From: Incurvaria masculella
Taxonomy: Eukaryota; Arthropoda; Insecta; Lepidoptera; Incurvariidae
NCBI GenBank assembly: GCA_946894095.1
Contig: OX335651.1
Coordinates: 17,816,501-17,880,500, forward strand
Length of the DNA: 64,000 bases
Reading direction: 5' to 3'
Under the pieces are notes generated by a model. That model worked only from the letters and a program-made list of their open reading frames with translations, did not search any database and was not told where the DNA came from. Below are positions 45,700 through 58,450 of the stretch, piece by piece. Within the stretch, counting starts at the first letter, position 1, and the number at the start of each line of letters is the position of its first letter. The position numbers were made by a program, and so were the translations under genes.

Positions 45700-46691
45700 T
45701 ATGTTAGCTAATTTTAGGTGTAATATTACTGTGAATTTGCAATGAAATGAAAATAATGAAAATTCTATTTTATTTTCTGAAATTGGAAACTGACCGCAAA
45801 CTCTATATTCTGTGAAATTTGTAAAATGTTGCAAATATTAGAAGCACATTTTTTTTTCATTTATAATTTATACATTCACACAAAAGCTAAACAAAAAATT
45901 CGAAATACGTATAAAATCGTTGGTTGTATAGTTTTTAAAGAATTTAATTTTCTTTTACATATTCTAGAACGAAATATAGCAATAGCAAGTTAGGTTCGCG
46001 GCATAGATTTTTTTTTATTAAAAACATTTTTTTAAATACATTTCCGTAATTACAAAATTGTTGCAAATTCAATAGTTACATTACGCCTTAAAAGACTTAA
46101 CATATAAATTTTTTGGATACCGTTTCTAAATATTTGTTTAGGAGATATATATTTTTTGATACATTTTAAATTTTTTTCTATCTTCCGGGCCCCGCTAAAT
46201 GTTGCAAACTTAATGCAAGCATATGAACATGTAATTATATATTTCTGAGAAAAAAATATTCATTTCGGATTTCATGTGCTTCTCAAACCGTATCTATCCC
46301 GGTCTATTTGTGCATTTGTGGGCCGAAAACCCCCTCTTCATTCATCGAAATGACATTGACCCAAGCGTAGTCGGCCACGAAAGTTAGTACTCAATTCAAT
46401 ATGAAGGGCCTGGGCTGAGCTCAGTCGTGTCCCACTTGGAGTCCCGTTATTCGTCTGACCGAGACTGGATGTTGGACGGAGCTCCGGCGACCTTTACCTC
46501 AACTCGACTGCATTCCGGGTTCGTGCCGTTGACAGCGGTGAAATGACCGCTAGACAAGGTTTGTGCGTGTGTTTAGTGTGGTTTAGTGTCTGTTCGTCTG
46601 TCATTGAGCTTGGTTGTGCTGTATACTGCTACATAGATCATCGTGCACTTGGGTCAGGGGCTCCAAAATGTTTCTAAGCGCACCAAATGGT

Positions 46692-46938
46692 AAAAACCGG
46701 CCAAGTGCGAGGCGAACTTGCACACGAAGGGTTCCGTACAATTGTTCAAGATTTAACACCAAAAAATTACTTTATTTGTATCGTTATTTGTTATTTGGGC
46801 CCCCTTTCATTTTTTTTTATTTTACCTACTTGTTTTTATAGTGGCAAAATAAATACACACTCTGTGAAAAATTCTGCTGACAGCGGAGGCTTAGTAATAG
46901 GGTTCCGTCGACACCCTTTGGGTACGGAACCCTAAAAA
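46692..46938 (+). mobile_element. SINE-like repeat family B, copy 5
   Basis: Runs from aaaaccggccaagtgcgagg to ggtacggaaccctaaaaaca; the stretch holding the acggacgg repeats is deleted. Confidence 0.8.
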
Positions 46939-47228
46939 CATCTCTATTCATATTACGAATAAATGTATTCATAACATTCAATGGATAAATGCCCGTTTCC
47001 ACCACCTCGAGCTATAAATATCCCAAAGTTACTTTTCGGTTACACCATACATATTAGCCATGTAACCGAAAGTGACTTATCTGATTTCAGGTAACTGGTG
47101 GTGGTGAAAACCGGGGTAAAACACGCAGTTGTTTAATGGTTTAAGCAACCATAAAACCTGGAGTTTCAATCTAAATGGAAAACCGGAACATTTAGAGAAT
47201 GATTAAAATATCTATTTCAGGCAAAGAT

Positions 47229-47273
47229 CCAAAAAAATATGACAGCCCCTATAGGGCTGTCATATTTTTTTGG
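47229..47273. repeat. Perfect 20-bp hairpin
   Basis: CCAAAAAAATATGACAGCCC, loop ctata, then the exact complement. The long AT tract flanking a GC core resembles the ends of a solo foldback element. Confidence 0.85.
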
Positions 47274-47467
47274 TCTAAAGTATGTCAATATTTATGGAAA
47301 TTGTGATCTTAATCTTAATCTGAATGAACCGATGATCGAATTCCCTCACTTATACTCTCACACTCACGCCGGTTACCCCTTGCGACTATTTTTTGAGCCG
47401 AATTCTAAAATGATCAAAAATAATAAAAAAAAGAAAGCACCTTCAACTGTTAAAATATGGAACATCG

Positions 47468-47640
47468 CAACGGCAGAATACCACACAATTACCGTTATGA
47501 TATTAGCCTAAGACACCGCATTCCCGAAGAAATTAGGTGCCATGCCAGGACCTTCCCGTTATGAGCACGGCTGCATTGAACTGGATGGAAAACACGGCCA
47601 ATTTTTCATTGCCGCTTCAACCGGAGTTTCATCCAAACTC
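47468..47640 (-). mobile_element. SINE family A, truncated body
   Basis: Contains taccgttatgatattagcct, aattaggtgccatgccagga and actggatggaaaacacgg, and breaks off in tttcatccaa. Confidence 0.75.
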
Positions 47641-47780
47641 TAGGCTAGGACTGAATTTGTCGCGTTTGCGGCAGAACGACTGTGCGTCTAATGAAGGGAG
47701 CAAAGCAGGGTCCCACAAACGGGGGCCTACTTTTCCAAAACATGGCCACTCAGCGCGCGGAAACGCCTCTAATGTTCTAG

Positions 47781-48062
47781 AAAAAAACCGGCCAAGTGCG
47801 AGTCGGACACGCACACGAGCGGTTCCGTGCCATCGTCAAAGATTTAACACGAAATAATCACTTGTTTTATATGGGGCCCCCATTTTATTTTTTTTATTTT
47901 ACCCATTTGTTGTCATAGCGACAAAATAAATACACAGCCTGTGAAAATTTCAGCTGCCCACCTATTACGGTTCATAAGATACAGCCTTGTGACAGACGGA
48001 CGGACGGCGGAGGCGTAGTAATAGGGTTCCGTTGGCACTCTTTGGGAACGGAACCCTAAAAA
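47781..48062 (+). mobile_element. SINE-like repeat family B, copy 6
   Basis: Runs from aaaaccggccaagtgcgagt to gggaacggaaccctaaaaag, co-linear with copies 2 and 3. It directly follows the remains of a family A SINE (47468-47640). Confidence 0.82.
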
Positions 48063-48765
48063 GATCAGAGGAATCTTTTAATTTAATTTAGTTACAGGTA
48101 GTTGTTTTTATTTTATTTTGTAATATGGTTTTTTAATCTACGAAAATGAAAAAATATTTGGACTCAATTAGGAATTAATGACGTTGATATCAACAAGCTG
48201 TTGAAAGCTTGAATCGGTGAGAGCAGAGTAGCTAATGTTTTTTTTATATGACGACATGAATACCGCAACCACTTTCAGGATATTAGGCCAACACTATTTC
48301 CCTTTTTGAGTAGGTTAATTGCATTTTGTATTGGATGCGTGCTGATCATTATTTCGGAATCCAAGCATAGGTATTGGTACTGTAGGTCCCCTTGAGTTAA
48401 TGGGTCATCAAGTAGATTTCTGTGGATACGTGTGAATATAAAATAGAAGTTAATAATTTGCGGACAAACGTTTCTTAGAAGACGTGAATTTATTGCCCTT
48501 TATGTGAAGAGTTGGCTCTTTGCTATGATTAAATAAAGACGATATTACTCATCTTCTTCAAGATGAAGGTCAAGTCAATTATTAACAAATCGCAAACAAA
48601 GAAAACGGATTTTATGAAAACTCTACGTTTCTTAAAACGCAATAGCTAGAAAATATATATGCAGCATACTTCCGTGGTTTACAATAATCTGAATTATATC
48701 TTTCTCATCGAAAGTGTTTTAAATATCATATTGAAGAGAGAAGAAATATATCACGAAACATTGTT

Positions 48766-49050
48766 TTGGCATTCCATATCTCTGAGAATAAGAAGACATT
48801 CATGAGAGAAATTAAAAAATATGTTTACAGGTCTTCAGTTATTCAGACAAATATCGAGTTGTTTGAGGAACTTCACTGTGTGCTCTGTATCACGATTTTA
48901 ATGATGTATTACTCAGAACTTTGGAAGAGAGTGGGTGTTGCAAATATTAGGAATCTTGAACGGCTTACATCAATCATAAATCTTGAATATCCAGAAAAAT
49001 GCGTGAAAGACTTGAGCAGTGTTCAGTCAAACACGAAACATCTGCTATAA
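48766..49050 (+). CDS. Unknown 94-codon frame
   Basis: Starts MAFHISENKKTFMREIKKYV and contains LFEELHCVLCITILMMYYSE. The upstream AT-rich DNA is also frequently open. No family is recognised and the codons are AT-rich like the surroundings, so a chance frame is likely. Confidence 0.15.
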   Translation: MAFHISENKKTFMREIKKYVYRSSVIQTNIELFEELHCVLCITILMMYYSELWKRVGVANIRNLERLTSIINLEYPEKCVKDLSSVQSNTKHLL

Positions 49051-50654
49051 GGAATTATTGTTAGTAAATAAATAACTATATGTATATATATCTACGATAA
49101 ATTAGTATATACCTATTGAAACTGAAGCAATAAACTAAAACCGCGACATTTTAATTACTAACGAATAAAACTCTACTTGATGTAATGTAGGTAAGTCGTC
49201 CATATTGACATGAAGAGAGGAGAAGATAACGAAAATGAAGAAGGACCAATCAACTCTTAAATCATAAATATTCTCTTCATGACGCTTAAGGAATAATCGT
49301 GAATAATTTAACAAATCGCCTTTAAACTTATCATACAGCCCTAATTCGATAAAAGCGTGAACTTAGTAGAGATACAATTTAAAAGTTCCGATTGATGTTG
49401 ACGTAACCAGGAAACTTTCCAAGAATTAAAACATGGCAATCTGACAGGCTACAAGACTCATTCTCTGTGAAACAAAGTCTGCGGAAATGAATTCCGTCGG
49501 CGACCTCGCTACAGCGCCTGGAGTGTGCGTTGCGGGCGTAAATCTAGGAAGTCTAAAAGTAGCGGAGCCTATTTCCAGTTCTCCAACCGCAAAACTCGAG
49601 ACCACTCGCCGCAAACCATAGCTTATGGATAAATTGTAACGGGACATGGTTTGCGCGTGGTAAGTAAACTTATTCCACATACTGACAGGCACACAGATTG
49701 TGTTGTGAATTTGGGAACTTTTATACTTATAGTTCACTGCATTGATCTTCTGCAGTAGGTATCAAACGTAGCTATGAATCCACGTCTAAATTTGTCTGTA
49801 TTTATAAACAGCCTTGCATTGTATTTTTAGATTTCATTTGCTTTTATTTGATTCCCAAAAATGTATTTCTCTGCGGAACGGTTCACGGTGGGTACTCTAT
49901 TTTCGTCGACCGCTCGTTCGGGCGTGCAACTCTATCATTACTCAGAACGATAAGGTTTTAACTAACCACAAACTGAATGAACCATTTGAAATCTTGGATG
50001 CGTGCAAAGAAGATTCAGCTTTAGTACGACTCATGACATCTGGGAATAACACAAGTTGAACAGATTGGAACCGATTCTAACTCTTGCTGAGATTACATGA
50101 AAAGCTGTTTTTGAATGGAGGTGTTAATGATGTTATCAGCGGTCTACTTCTTCTGTAATGTGTGGGTGTTTGTGAGTCTTCCCACACACTTGCGTGCATA
50201 CACGTCACACGCATGCGTGTTCGTCCAATTCTACACATACACAAACAACCGGTACAAAATATGACCAGCGGTTAGTTTCCATCTTCAGTGAACGTTGCAA
50301 GATGCAGTGACTCATTTTTGGCTTCTCCGTCTTCCATTAGTCTTTCAAAACAACGCAGTTTCTAAAAACAACAACAATGGCTTACCGGCAAAATATTTAG
50401 TTTAGTTGAATCAAATACTTGAAATAAAAAATATATGTAACTGGTTGTGGCCCAGTAATAAAACTGTAATAAATTATAACGTAACTCACACACTACTTAC
50501 CTTTCTTATATTGTACGGCTACAATAAAGTCAAATAAAAAATCGTTTATTGCAATTAAATAGTACACAATGCTACCATTGTGTACTATTTAAGTACTTAA
50601 TTCCTGAGGCATTTTCTGCCAGTCTAGCCTTTTAACATAATACAACCAAACAGA

Positions 50655-50775
50655 GATTTTCATTGCCGTTTGGTTTCGACCATCGTTCATTCTCGATTGT
50701 ACCAATCCGGATGGGATTAACCCTACCGCCTAGTATGTTAGGAGTTTTATGCGGAATTAGAACCACGAACTACAA
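50655..50775 (-). mobile_element. SINE family A variant, fragment
   Basis: Contains attttcattgccg, tttcgaccatcgttcatt, gatgggattaaccctaccgc and a degraded ggaattagaaccacgaac end. Confidence 0.6.
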
Positions 50776-52933
50776 ATACCTTTGTCAACTCTTAATAAAT
50801 GCACGGAATCAAATGTAGTGGGGACACGTAAAAATGTTACCACTGCATTTAAAACAGAAGTAGATATTTAAGTAGATTCCACTTTAAGTCTCATGGTAAA
50901 ACACATTTGTCGATATCGCTTGGATAAAAGGAAGCCAGGTTACGTTAAAAAAGCTAAAATTGTTTCAAAAAAGATCAGGGGTAAAAGTATAATCTTGGAA
51001 GTAAAAAGAAAGCGAAAGACTTAGAATATTATAAGTTCGAACAATTTTACTCAGAGTATAATAATATCAAAAAAACATTCGAAACACACTTCATATTCAA
51101 ACAGCTTTAACAGAGATTTAACAGCCATAATTTGGCTCGAAGCAATTAGCGCGTCCGAAGCTGTCAACGCCATTTGGACGACTCTTCACTTCTACATCAT
51201 ACACGTAAACAATTTTTGGACATGTGTCAAGTACAAGACTAAGACAATGTATTTGCTGATCCCCACTTATGATAATATTGAATATCTTCTATTTGATCCA
51301 AATATTTTACGAAAAACTCGTGTTGTTTAGATAGGCTATACATATATTTCGGATCAGTAAAACATTTAGTTAGTCCCTTCAAAAAATGTAAACAACCAAG
51401 GTTTGTGAATTCAATGCCCGTTAAAATTAATTTAATTCATCTCTTTGATCACTTAAAACAATATTTCTATTTCTATTTCTCAACTTGTACCTAATTTTGG
51501 ACTTAATAGGGTAAAAATATGTGCAAATGTCCGATTTAAACATTTGAAAGGTTATTAAATTAAACTCGCCTCCGCGCCGCCTCCGCCGCGCACGTTTTAT
51601 CTCCTTGCTGCATGAGCCTATATATTTTCAGCTTCATCCACTCACGTCTAGCTGGCATCAACATTTCGGTCATTGATCCCCGAAATTCTTGTCTGAAGAA
51701 CAAATGCGATATTTATAGACAGTGTAGCCAATACGTATCGACGTATGAATTGTTTGAAGTGTTTTGGTATGCTTAAATTGTTAGTGTTTCTGAGAAAAGG
51801 TTAAAGTAATATATTATTTGATTTGTTTGCGTTGCTGAGACGGAAGATCACTGAAGCATTTGTATTCTATAAACTGGTTTGGAAAATTCAAGTACACAGG
51901 AAATGCTTTAAACCTTTAAAGGGGTGAGCAAGCAAGCGTATAGAAACTAACGGACCGTGTCTTATAGGTCGCTCGTTGTCTTATTACCATTATTCTTGGT
52001 TGCTTCTTACCATTCCTTATGATCGAAAAGAGACTTGGTACGAGCTATTTATTATCCATGAGTGTGCAGACATTGTTATTTACGGTTAAAATTTTGGATG
52101 TAGGCTTGAATGTAGGCTAAGAATGAGAATTGAGCAAATTCTGTTCTTATTCTCCTTGAGAATGTTATGGTAAATCCCATTGAATTATTTTGAACGTTTA
52201 TACCAAAAGATAAACTGTAGGTTGTCCTAACTCTCAGATGTCACAACACACGGTCAGATCGGTCGATAATATGTAATCCAAAGATCGCAAGTTCTGCTTC
52301 TGACGAATATCACGACCAAAACCTCGTCCTGATTATTTTCAAAATCTGATTATAATGCTTCAATGTAGATGTCGTTGAGTAACCTCAAATGAACACAATT
52401 GTTACAAGAACTGAAAAAGGTTTGTAGAGCGGAGCGAAGCAGTGACGGAATAATTACTAACAATGCTTGCTTCAAACAATTACCTGCGACGTTTTATAAC
52501 ATCTCGAGTTTAATATTCGAGAGACGTATAAGATTTCGAAAATCGCTAAGGATTCAAAGAAAAGATTGTGACCCACTATCTTTTCATCGAATAAGTTTAT
52601 TACGAACCAAAGCAAATTATAGCAGACAATGGGTTTGTTATTGAGAACTATGCCCATTGTAATTCGCGGAGGAAATTAAAAGGCTTTTATTGTAGCCGGA
52701 GCGGTCAGAATCATGCCATTGCTCTTGAGTAAGATATTAGCCACAGATTAGCAATAGTGTGGTCTCTACTAAGCACAAAAAAAGGCAGATCCAGAAAATA
52801 ATATCGGAATGTACAGGGTCCGTCACTTGAAGTGTTACCAATTCAAAATGATGGTATTTGGTTAATTGAAGTACAGTTAATTAACAATTGTATCGAAATG
52901 ATAAACAAAACATACATTTGAAGACAATCATTG

Positions 52934-53904
52934 TTATTGTTCGATATAGCCTCTTTTGGCACGGATGATGGCACCAAGTCTTCCGGCAAAGGCATTGCAG
53001 GCTGCTCGAAGATGAGTTTTCGGTATTCTATTCCATTTCCGACGGAGCGCTGCCTTCAGCGTATCCACACTTTCATATCTTTTTGTTGACACGGCAGCCT
53101 CCAAAATGAACCATACCGAGAAGCCCATTGGATTCAAGTCTGGAGAGTAGGCAGGCCACTGTTCTGAAGAAATTAACCGAGGAACGTGGTTCTGTACAAA
53201 CAATTGGTGTCAGGCGAGCTTTGTGGGACGGTGCTGAGTCTTTTTGAAACTTCTAGCTGTTCATACCGAATTGCTAACGTGCCCATAGCGCATCATTGAA
53301 AACCTTTTTCTGGTACACTTGCTGGTCGACTTTGACGCCCTTCTCGATAAACACGAGTGGAGAGCGACCATTTGCGGTCACTGCAGCCCAGACCATAACA
53401 GAAACAGGCGCTTGTTACGAAGGGCAACTCTATCGTCCAAATTCTCGTTGAACTTGCCCTGCAGCCAAACACAATCATTTTGTTTGTTTACTGTTGATAG
53501 GACAGTAAAAGTTTTTTCATCAGCTCTTTGTAGTCGGACTGCCTTATGCGCTGAAGAAGATGCTGTACTTTTTGTATCTCGTAGGGTTTCAGGTTCAGTT
53601 CTTTTTCAGTATTCGCCGAATACTTCAGTCGGATACTTTCAGACTTTTCGCAAATTTTGCAGCACTCTGGCGAGGTTTTTTTTTCTAATTCGAACCTTCA
53701 CCTTTTGAACCATATCACGTGATGTTGCTGTTTTCGGGTGACCACCTCTATGCCGTTTAGCAATGCTCCCGGTTTAGTTATAAAGCTTAATGGTTCGATG
53801 CACTAACATTTTGTTCACACGTAAATGCCCGAGCTCCCGAACGATGACTGGTTGTGTTTTCCGGCCAAATGCAAGAAGATCACATTCTTACGTTTAATAT
53901 CCAT
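52934..53904 (-). pseudogene. Degenerate mariner/Tc1-type transposase
   Basis: The minus-strand remains begin MDIKRKNVIFLHLAGK at 53904 and pass through recognisable pieces (VRELG, then GHPKTATSRDMVQKV, then QKDSAPSHKAR). They end in WPAYSPDLNPMGFSVWFILE and RIPKTHLRAACNAFAGRLGA. Several stops and frameshifts are present, one of them near 53210, just after the second catalytic Asp. The third catalytic residue, expected after NPM, is Gly, so the protein would be dead even if read through. The spacing between catalytic positions is about 37 residues, so this is a different lineage from the mariner at 44422. An outer end may lie near 52814 (acagggtccgtcac) but no clear inverted repeat was matched. 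Confidence 0.85.
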
Positions 53905-53919
53905 TGTATACATAATATA

Positions 53920-55350
53920 CATACATAGTATACATAAAATACATTTTTTATCAAATTCAAATTTGTTCCCGCTTTTTTCGCTCACTTAAAAACAATGAAA
54001 CAAACTGACATTTCGTCAAAATTGGGGGCGCTGTCACTATTTCTTAAAAATTGAAGCAGTGTGAAGGTACTAACAGTTCGAGTGACAGTAACTGCGTAAT
54101 ACGATTATAATAAGATACACAGCTTTTCTGGTGCTTTTAACTGTCCGCCTCCTTTTTGGTCCCATAAATAAGAATCAGGTGGTAGAGCGGGTCTGGACTG
54201 AGCCCTATAGATTAGAGAGACGCCTTGTATATGAAAAAATGGCTAAAGATTGACCTGACAACCTTTAGATTATATTATAGATAAGAATCATTTTTTTTTC
54301 TTTTTCAATAATATCGGTAGAATAATTGTCAAAATATTTTTCTTTATTTTAGATCGACAATAATGTTTCGGAAGTCGTTATGATTTATCATACTTTACTT
54401 TTTACGTGATGAACATTTTTTTAACACTTCTGCTTCATCGTTGATTGTATGTATCTCTATATTAGTTTAATTTACGACCGCTTTCTTTTTATTAGTTTCA
54501 GTTTATATGTATAGTTCTCAGGAGAATGTGTTCGTGTAGTAAGTTTACGTAAAATATAAAAGGTTTTTCAGTTATCCACGGTTTTATACCAGTTTATGTG
54601 ACACACATCACATATCAATGACACACATTTATCAATTTTATATTTCACCTGTAGTTTAGAGTATAGTGTTTAAAATAAAAGTGTGCTATGTACATATTAT
54701 TAAAAATATACAAGAACTAAATACTCGATAATTATGACAGTTTCAAAAAGCCATTTAATCGATCTTGTATCAAGGTTCATAATTTGTACCCTGTATCGTT
54801 ATCGTTTTTCGTTTATAAATGTTTTCATTTTTTAAAACCAGTGGATAGGTCGCATCGATATAATCACAGGTCACATACTTTCGGTGATATGTGATTGTGA
54901 TCGTAAGCACGATTATGATAACATGTGTTTAAATGATTGTAAAGCAGAATAAAATGTACGTGAAGTGTTCTGCAGGCGCAGTTGCGTCGCAAGCAGGCGA
55001 CTGGGCTGTCAGCCAAGCAACCGAATGCTCTACGCTCGTCTGCTATTCGTTTGTGTTTTTATTGCGATAAGATCTTCTTAAATTAACAGCATTGCTCGCT
55101 TTCTTCAATTAGTATTTTGGCACAAACTCCTTTATAAAAGATGACATTTGTTGCTCAGTAGAAAGAAAGTAAGTGCCTATTTTAAAATTATGAAGTCGTA
55201 AAGTTCGGTGATTCACTGTAGTGTAGGTAGTTTGTCGTCTAGTTGCTAGATTGAGTCATTAGAGTGTTTTTTGGCATTCAGAAATTATTGCAATTTTTTA
55301 CACACATTCAAACATCTTAAAGTATTTTTGAAGTAGACCGCGTTAGCTTA
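53920..55350. other. AT-rich stretch, nothing recognised
   Basis: No gene or repeat family identified. Confidence 0.45.
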
Positions 55351-55359
55351 GAACAACGA

Positions 55360-55647
55360 ATGATGAAAACTGTAGGAATTCAATATCGTGCAAGAAAACG
55401 TCAGTGGCACATCTGTAAAGCATTTCATATGCCAAAAAATTACGAAACACAAGCTGACACGTGTTTCTGTTCTATCCATCAGCTAGATGAAACGGAGAAA
55501 ATTATACAAAATCAAAACTTTTTGAACTCCATCTGGATGGATGGATGTGATGATAATGATGATTCCGATTTGAACTTATTTGAAACTAAGTTGATGATAT
55601 CAAATAGTATAATGTTAGCAATTGCTGAAATTAATGAACATCTGTAA
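55360..55647 (+). CDS. Unknown 95-codon frame
   Basis: Starts MMKTVGIQYRARKRQWHICK, has several Cys and His (TCFCSIHQ) and an acidic run (MDGCDDNDDSDLNLFE). No known domain could be named and no splice or promoter signals were identified. It could be a relic of a mobile element or chance. Confidence 0.2.
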   Translation: MMKTVGIQYRARKRQWHICKAFHMPKNYETQADTCFCSIHQLDETEKIIQNQNFLNSIWMDGCDDNDDSDLNLFETKLMISNSIMLAIAEINEHL

Positions 55648-55854
55648 GATACACAAGTGGCTGCAGTTGCTATTTACCAGATGTTCAAAGCAATAACGTG
55701 TACACTCTCCAGCGTCTTTCTACTGGTATTTTTAGTGGTCGCCGTGACACGCTCGTGCGTCATCTTGATTAATACGAAAAAAGTTAGGTGACACGTACAA
55801 AACGTCGTCGACGAGGAATCTCAACTCGCCTTCACCTTGGAGACCGAAGCTGGA

Positions 55855-56094
55855 TTATATCAAGACGAAGGAAGCTTGCATAACGGCGCCCGTGACACCC
55901 ACAGCGCGGCCGGCACTTGGACATCCAAAATAAACAGGTGATTCTGATACAGCATCGGATATAAATAGGGCTCCGACAACGACATTGTGTCTTGTCGATG
56001 AAAAATATTTGACGATGAGTCCTTTGCTCACCAAGATTGCCGTCCCTTTACTAGGTATAGGTACCAGATTTGGTCTCACTATCTCAGAGTACAA
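55855..56094 (-). pseudogene. Possible endonuclease-domain remnant of a non-LTR retroposon
   Basis: The minus-strand frame has RPNLVPIPSKGTAILVSKGL followed by IVKYFSSTRHNVVVGALFI. This is similar in layout to the KGGTAILVR..I.H......L..V.....I segment of retroposon endonucleases. A Ser/Thr-rich stretch upstream on the same strand (about 56390-56240, MTEFFRQWSDSDSQQSVVTT) could be part of its first reading frame. Confidence 0.35.
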
Positions 56095-56499
56095 TATTTA
56101 AAAATTATATACATTATAGATAAATGTTGAATTGGGACCAATAAGGACCTCAATAGAAATGGAATTACTTGTAACGTATGTCCTATAACCCTGTTCTTTT
56201 TTCAATCACTTAATTTTGTCATCACATTTTCTTGCTTCATGAATCCTTTAAGGTTCTTTTCAGCCTGTAAACTTACTGTAATCGTGGTCTTTTTGGTGGT
56301 AGTGGTGGTTACCACCGACTGTTGCGAGTCGGAGTCGCTCCATTGTCTGAAGAACTCCGTCATCTCTGAGCTGACCCGACCAATTCATCCACTGACACTC
56401 CGAACGTCAGCCCCAGTCTCTGGGCATTCACTCGTTCGATCGACACTTCTGAATTCGCAAATCATTCCACAGATTCCTCACTGAACACTGCACTCGATG

Positions 56500-58170
56500 A
56501 TGAACCTCGATGTGACTCTATGCCCTTCTTGGGCGCGGTTGATTCACTTTTGGATATGATCCAGAGCAGGTGTGGAAACAGTGATAGGTGTTTGCGCGGG
56601 CCGCGGTGAGCAGACTGAGCTCCTTCTGCACAAAATCCCGCTGGAAAACTGAAATAACCGCGGCGAACAAAAAGCATCGCCGCCGCCTGAACATTTCACG
56701 TGCGTAAGTATTTTAGTGAGAGAGCTAGTCGAGAGCGCGAAGAGGAGGAGCGACCTTTTACATAAATAATTCAGGCATTCGTTATATTGTTTCCCACTGC
56801 TTCGCGGAATATTTATTACCCAATATTCGTTCACCTGATTGTAATGAGCAACAGTTTATTTTACTGCTACATAGTTCGTGCATGCATGGGCCTTTTCATT
56901 GCTAAAAATGCAAGATTTTCTTAAATCATAAAGCCAACCGATGCTTTTATTTTGTCTCTACGAACATTCTTATTGTTTATTCGAAAATAGATATTTTTTT
57001 TATGGACACTGATGGCTAGTGCTGCATTCCCGAAGGAATTAGGTTATATGCCTGGATCCTGCATTTACTGCACGCCTACATTAAACAGGATGTGAAACAC
57101 GGCTAGATTTTAATTTTCGTCTCGACCATATTTTATCCATTGCAAGTGATACTTAGGCTTACTGGAAAGTGTTTCTAGAAAGTTCAAATTAAAGCTAAAG
57201 ATTAAGTATTTTATTCACATTAAAAAGCTATTGATTTAATTTATTTAATTTTAATTTTAATATAAAATAATATATTTATTATAATAAAAATATGTTTTAA
57301 TAATGGGTTACAGTATATTTTAATAAAAAAAAAAAATTTATAGTTACTTAGTATTATATATAAATATTGAAGTTATTAAAAATATGTAAAAGTAAATTAA
57401 ATTTATTGTATCTTGTGTATCAATATTTCTTGTTACCTTGTGTTACCTAGTAATTGGGAAAACTTTTGTTGATATTGTTTTCAATATTAAATTCATATTA
57501 AATTAGTGCTTTCAGACCGGTCTCCATTGACTATGTACATTTATGGTTCCTTCTCACATTTTTTTTTTTTTATAATTTGCATGCAAGGAAATATTATCTA
57601 TCATTATCCATTGTTCTCAAATATTCCCTGTATTATCAGAAAACTAGGAACGTCTGTGTGAAGTCAGTTCGCCCAGCGGCTCCAAGCGGCCACATCGCCG
57701 TCGGAAGTGTTGACAGCTTCAGCACTTCTTATAAATACTCTCCGATATCGCGCACACTCTCAAACTCTACACACACACTCGTTAAAAACGTCTATACGTG
57801 CACCACTCACATGCAGATCGTCGAATATTGCTATAAATCCATATTATCTGTGCTATAGCTTCACTAATCCTTACAAATTTGCAGTGTGTATTTTAAGATG
57901 CTGGAGATTTCAAGAAAACTGGACCGGGTGTTGAATATTAATCGTTGGATATAGAAGTGTGAAGTGTGAAGATAGCCAGCTCAGATCAAAGTGGACAGGA
58001 ATATATATTATCTAAAGTTATGAATTACATTCAGAAACTTGGTGCAGCTGAGCTGTGTTACTTGTTTTAATTACACAATACTTCAAATGTCTATTACATT
58101 AACTGTAAATGAATATTAAAAACATTATTACGACCAAAATACCTTTAGATTCTGTATGATTTATTGTATA
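56500..58170. other. Stretch without recognised genes
   Basis: A GC-richer part at 56560-56710 carries short frames on both strands, none convincing. 57180-57480 is very AT-rich low-complexity DNA. Confidence 0.4.
57000..57150 (-). mobile_element. SINE family A, old fragment
   Basis: Contains cattcccgaaggaattaggt, cacgcctacattaaacagga and tctcgaccatattttatcca. Confidence 0.6.
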
Positions 58171-58179
58171 AACACGAAA

Positions 58180-58450
58180 TAAAATTACAATGAACTAAAG
58201 CTATCTTAAAATATTACACAGTCTAACATCTAAAAGTAAAATTTAAATTAAAACTAAAACTAAAGAAAAATGTGGATCGGAGAGCAATCCAATGAAATAT
58301 TGTATTTCATTGAAGTCAGCCGATGTTTGTCCCAAAGTGCCTAGAACACTCGCCGCGTTGCCTCTTTGAACTTCGAGAGCGATTCTACGGATAAAAAAGG
58401 CTTTTGCACGACGATCGCCAGATTTCTCCACTAGGAGTTTTCCGATGTCA
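58180..58450 (-). mobile_element. Non-LTR retroposon 3' end, copy 1
   Basis: The minus-strand frame reads GDRRAKAFFIRRIALEVQRG, then NAASVLGTLGQTS, typical of the C-terminal end of a non-LTR polyprotein (family inferred from memory of similar endings). It continues into a 3' UTR ending near atacaataaat. The same sequence recurs at 15428-15650. Confidence 0.55.

Larger units (their letters stand above)
44240..46290. mobile_element. Long-TIR element (about 770 bp without insert) split by the mariner
   Basis: The left arm, about 44250-44400, contains aaatccgaaatg, attaagtttgcaacattt, ggtccggaagatagaaa and atatctcctaaa-aaatatttagaaa. The same motifs in the same order are found on the opposite strand at 46285-46135. 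The arms are about 150 bp with scattered differences. The interior shows no coding frame, so this looks like a non-autonomous DNA element (MITE/foldback type) that later received the mariner at 44420. Confidence 0.8.
48240..52810. other. Long stretch without recognised genes
   Basis: Apart from the weak frame at 48766, the SINE fragment at 50655 and a possible old SINE piece at 48240-48420 (tgaataccgcaaccacttt, actgtaggtcccc), only short chance frames were seen. Confidence 0.4.

Noticed and set aside
53319..53708. 129-codon plus-strand frame
   Set aside because: It is the complement of the degenerate transposase on the minus strand.
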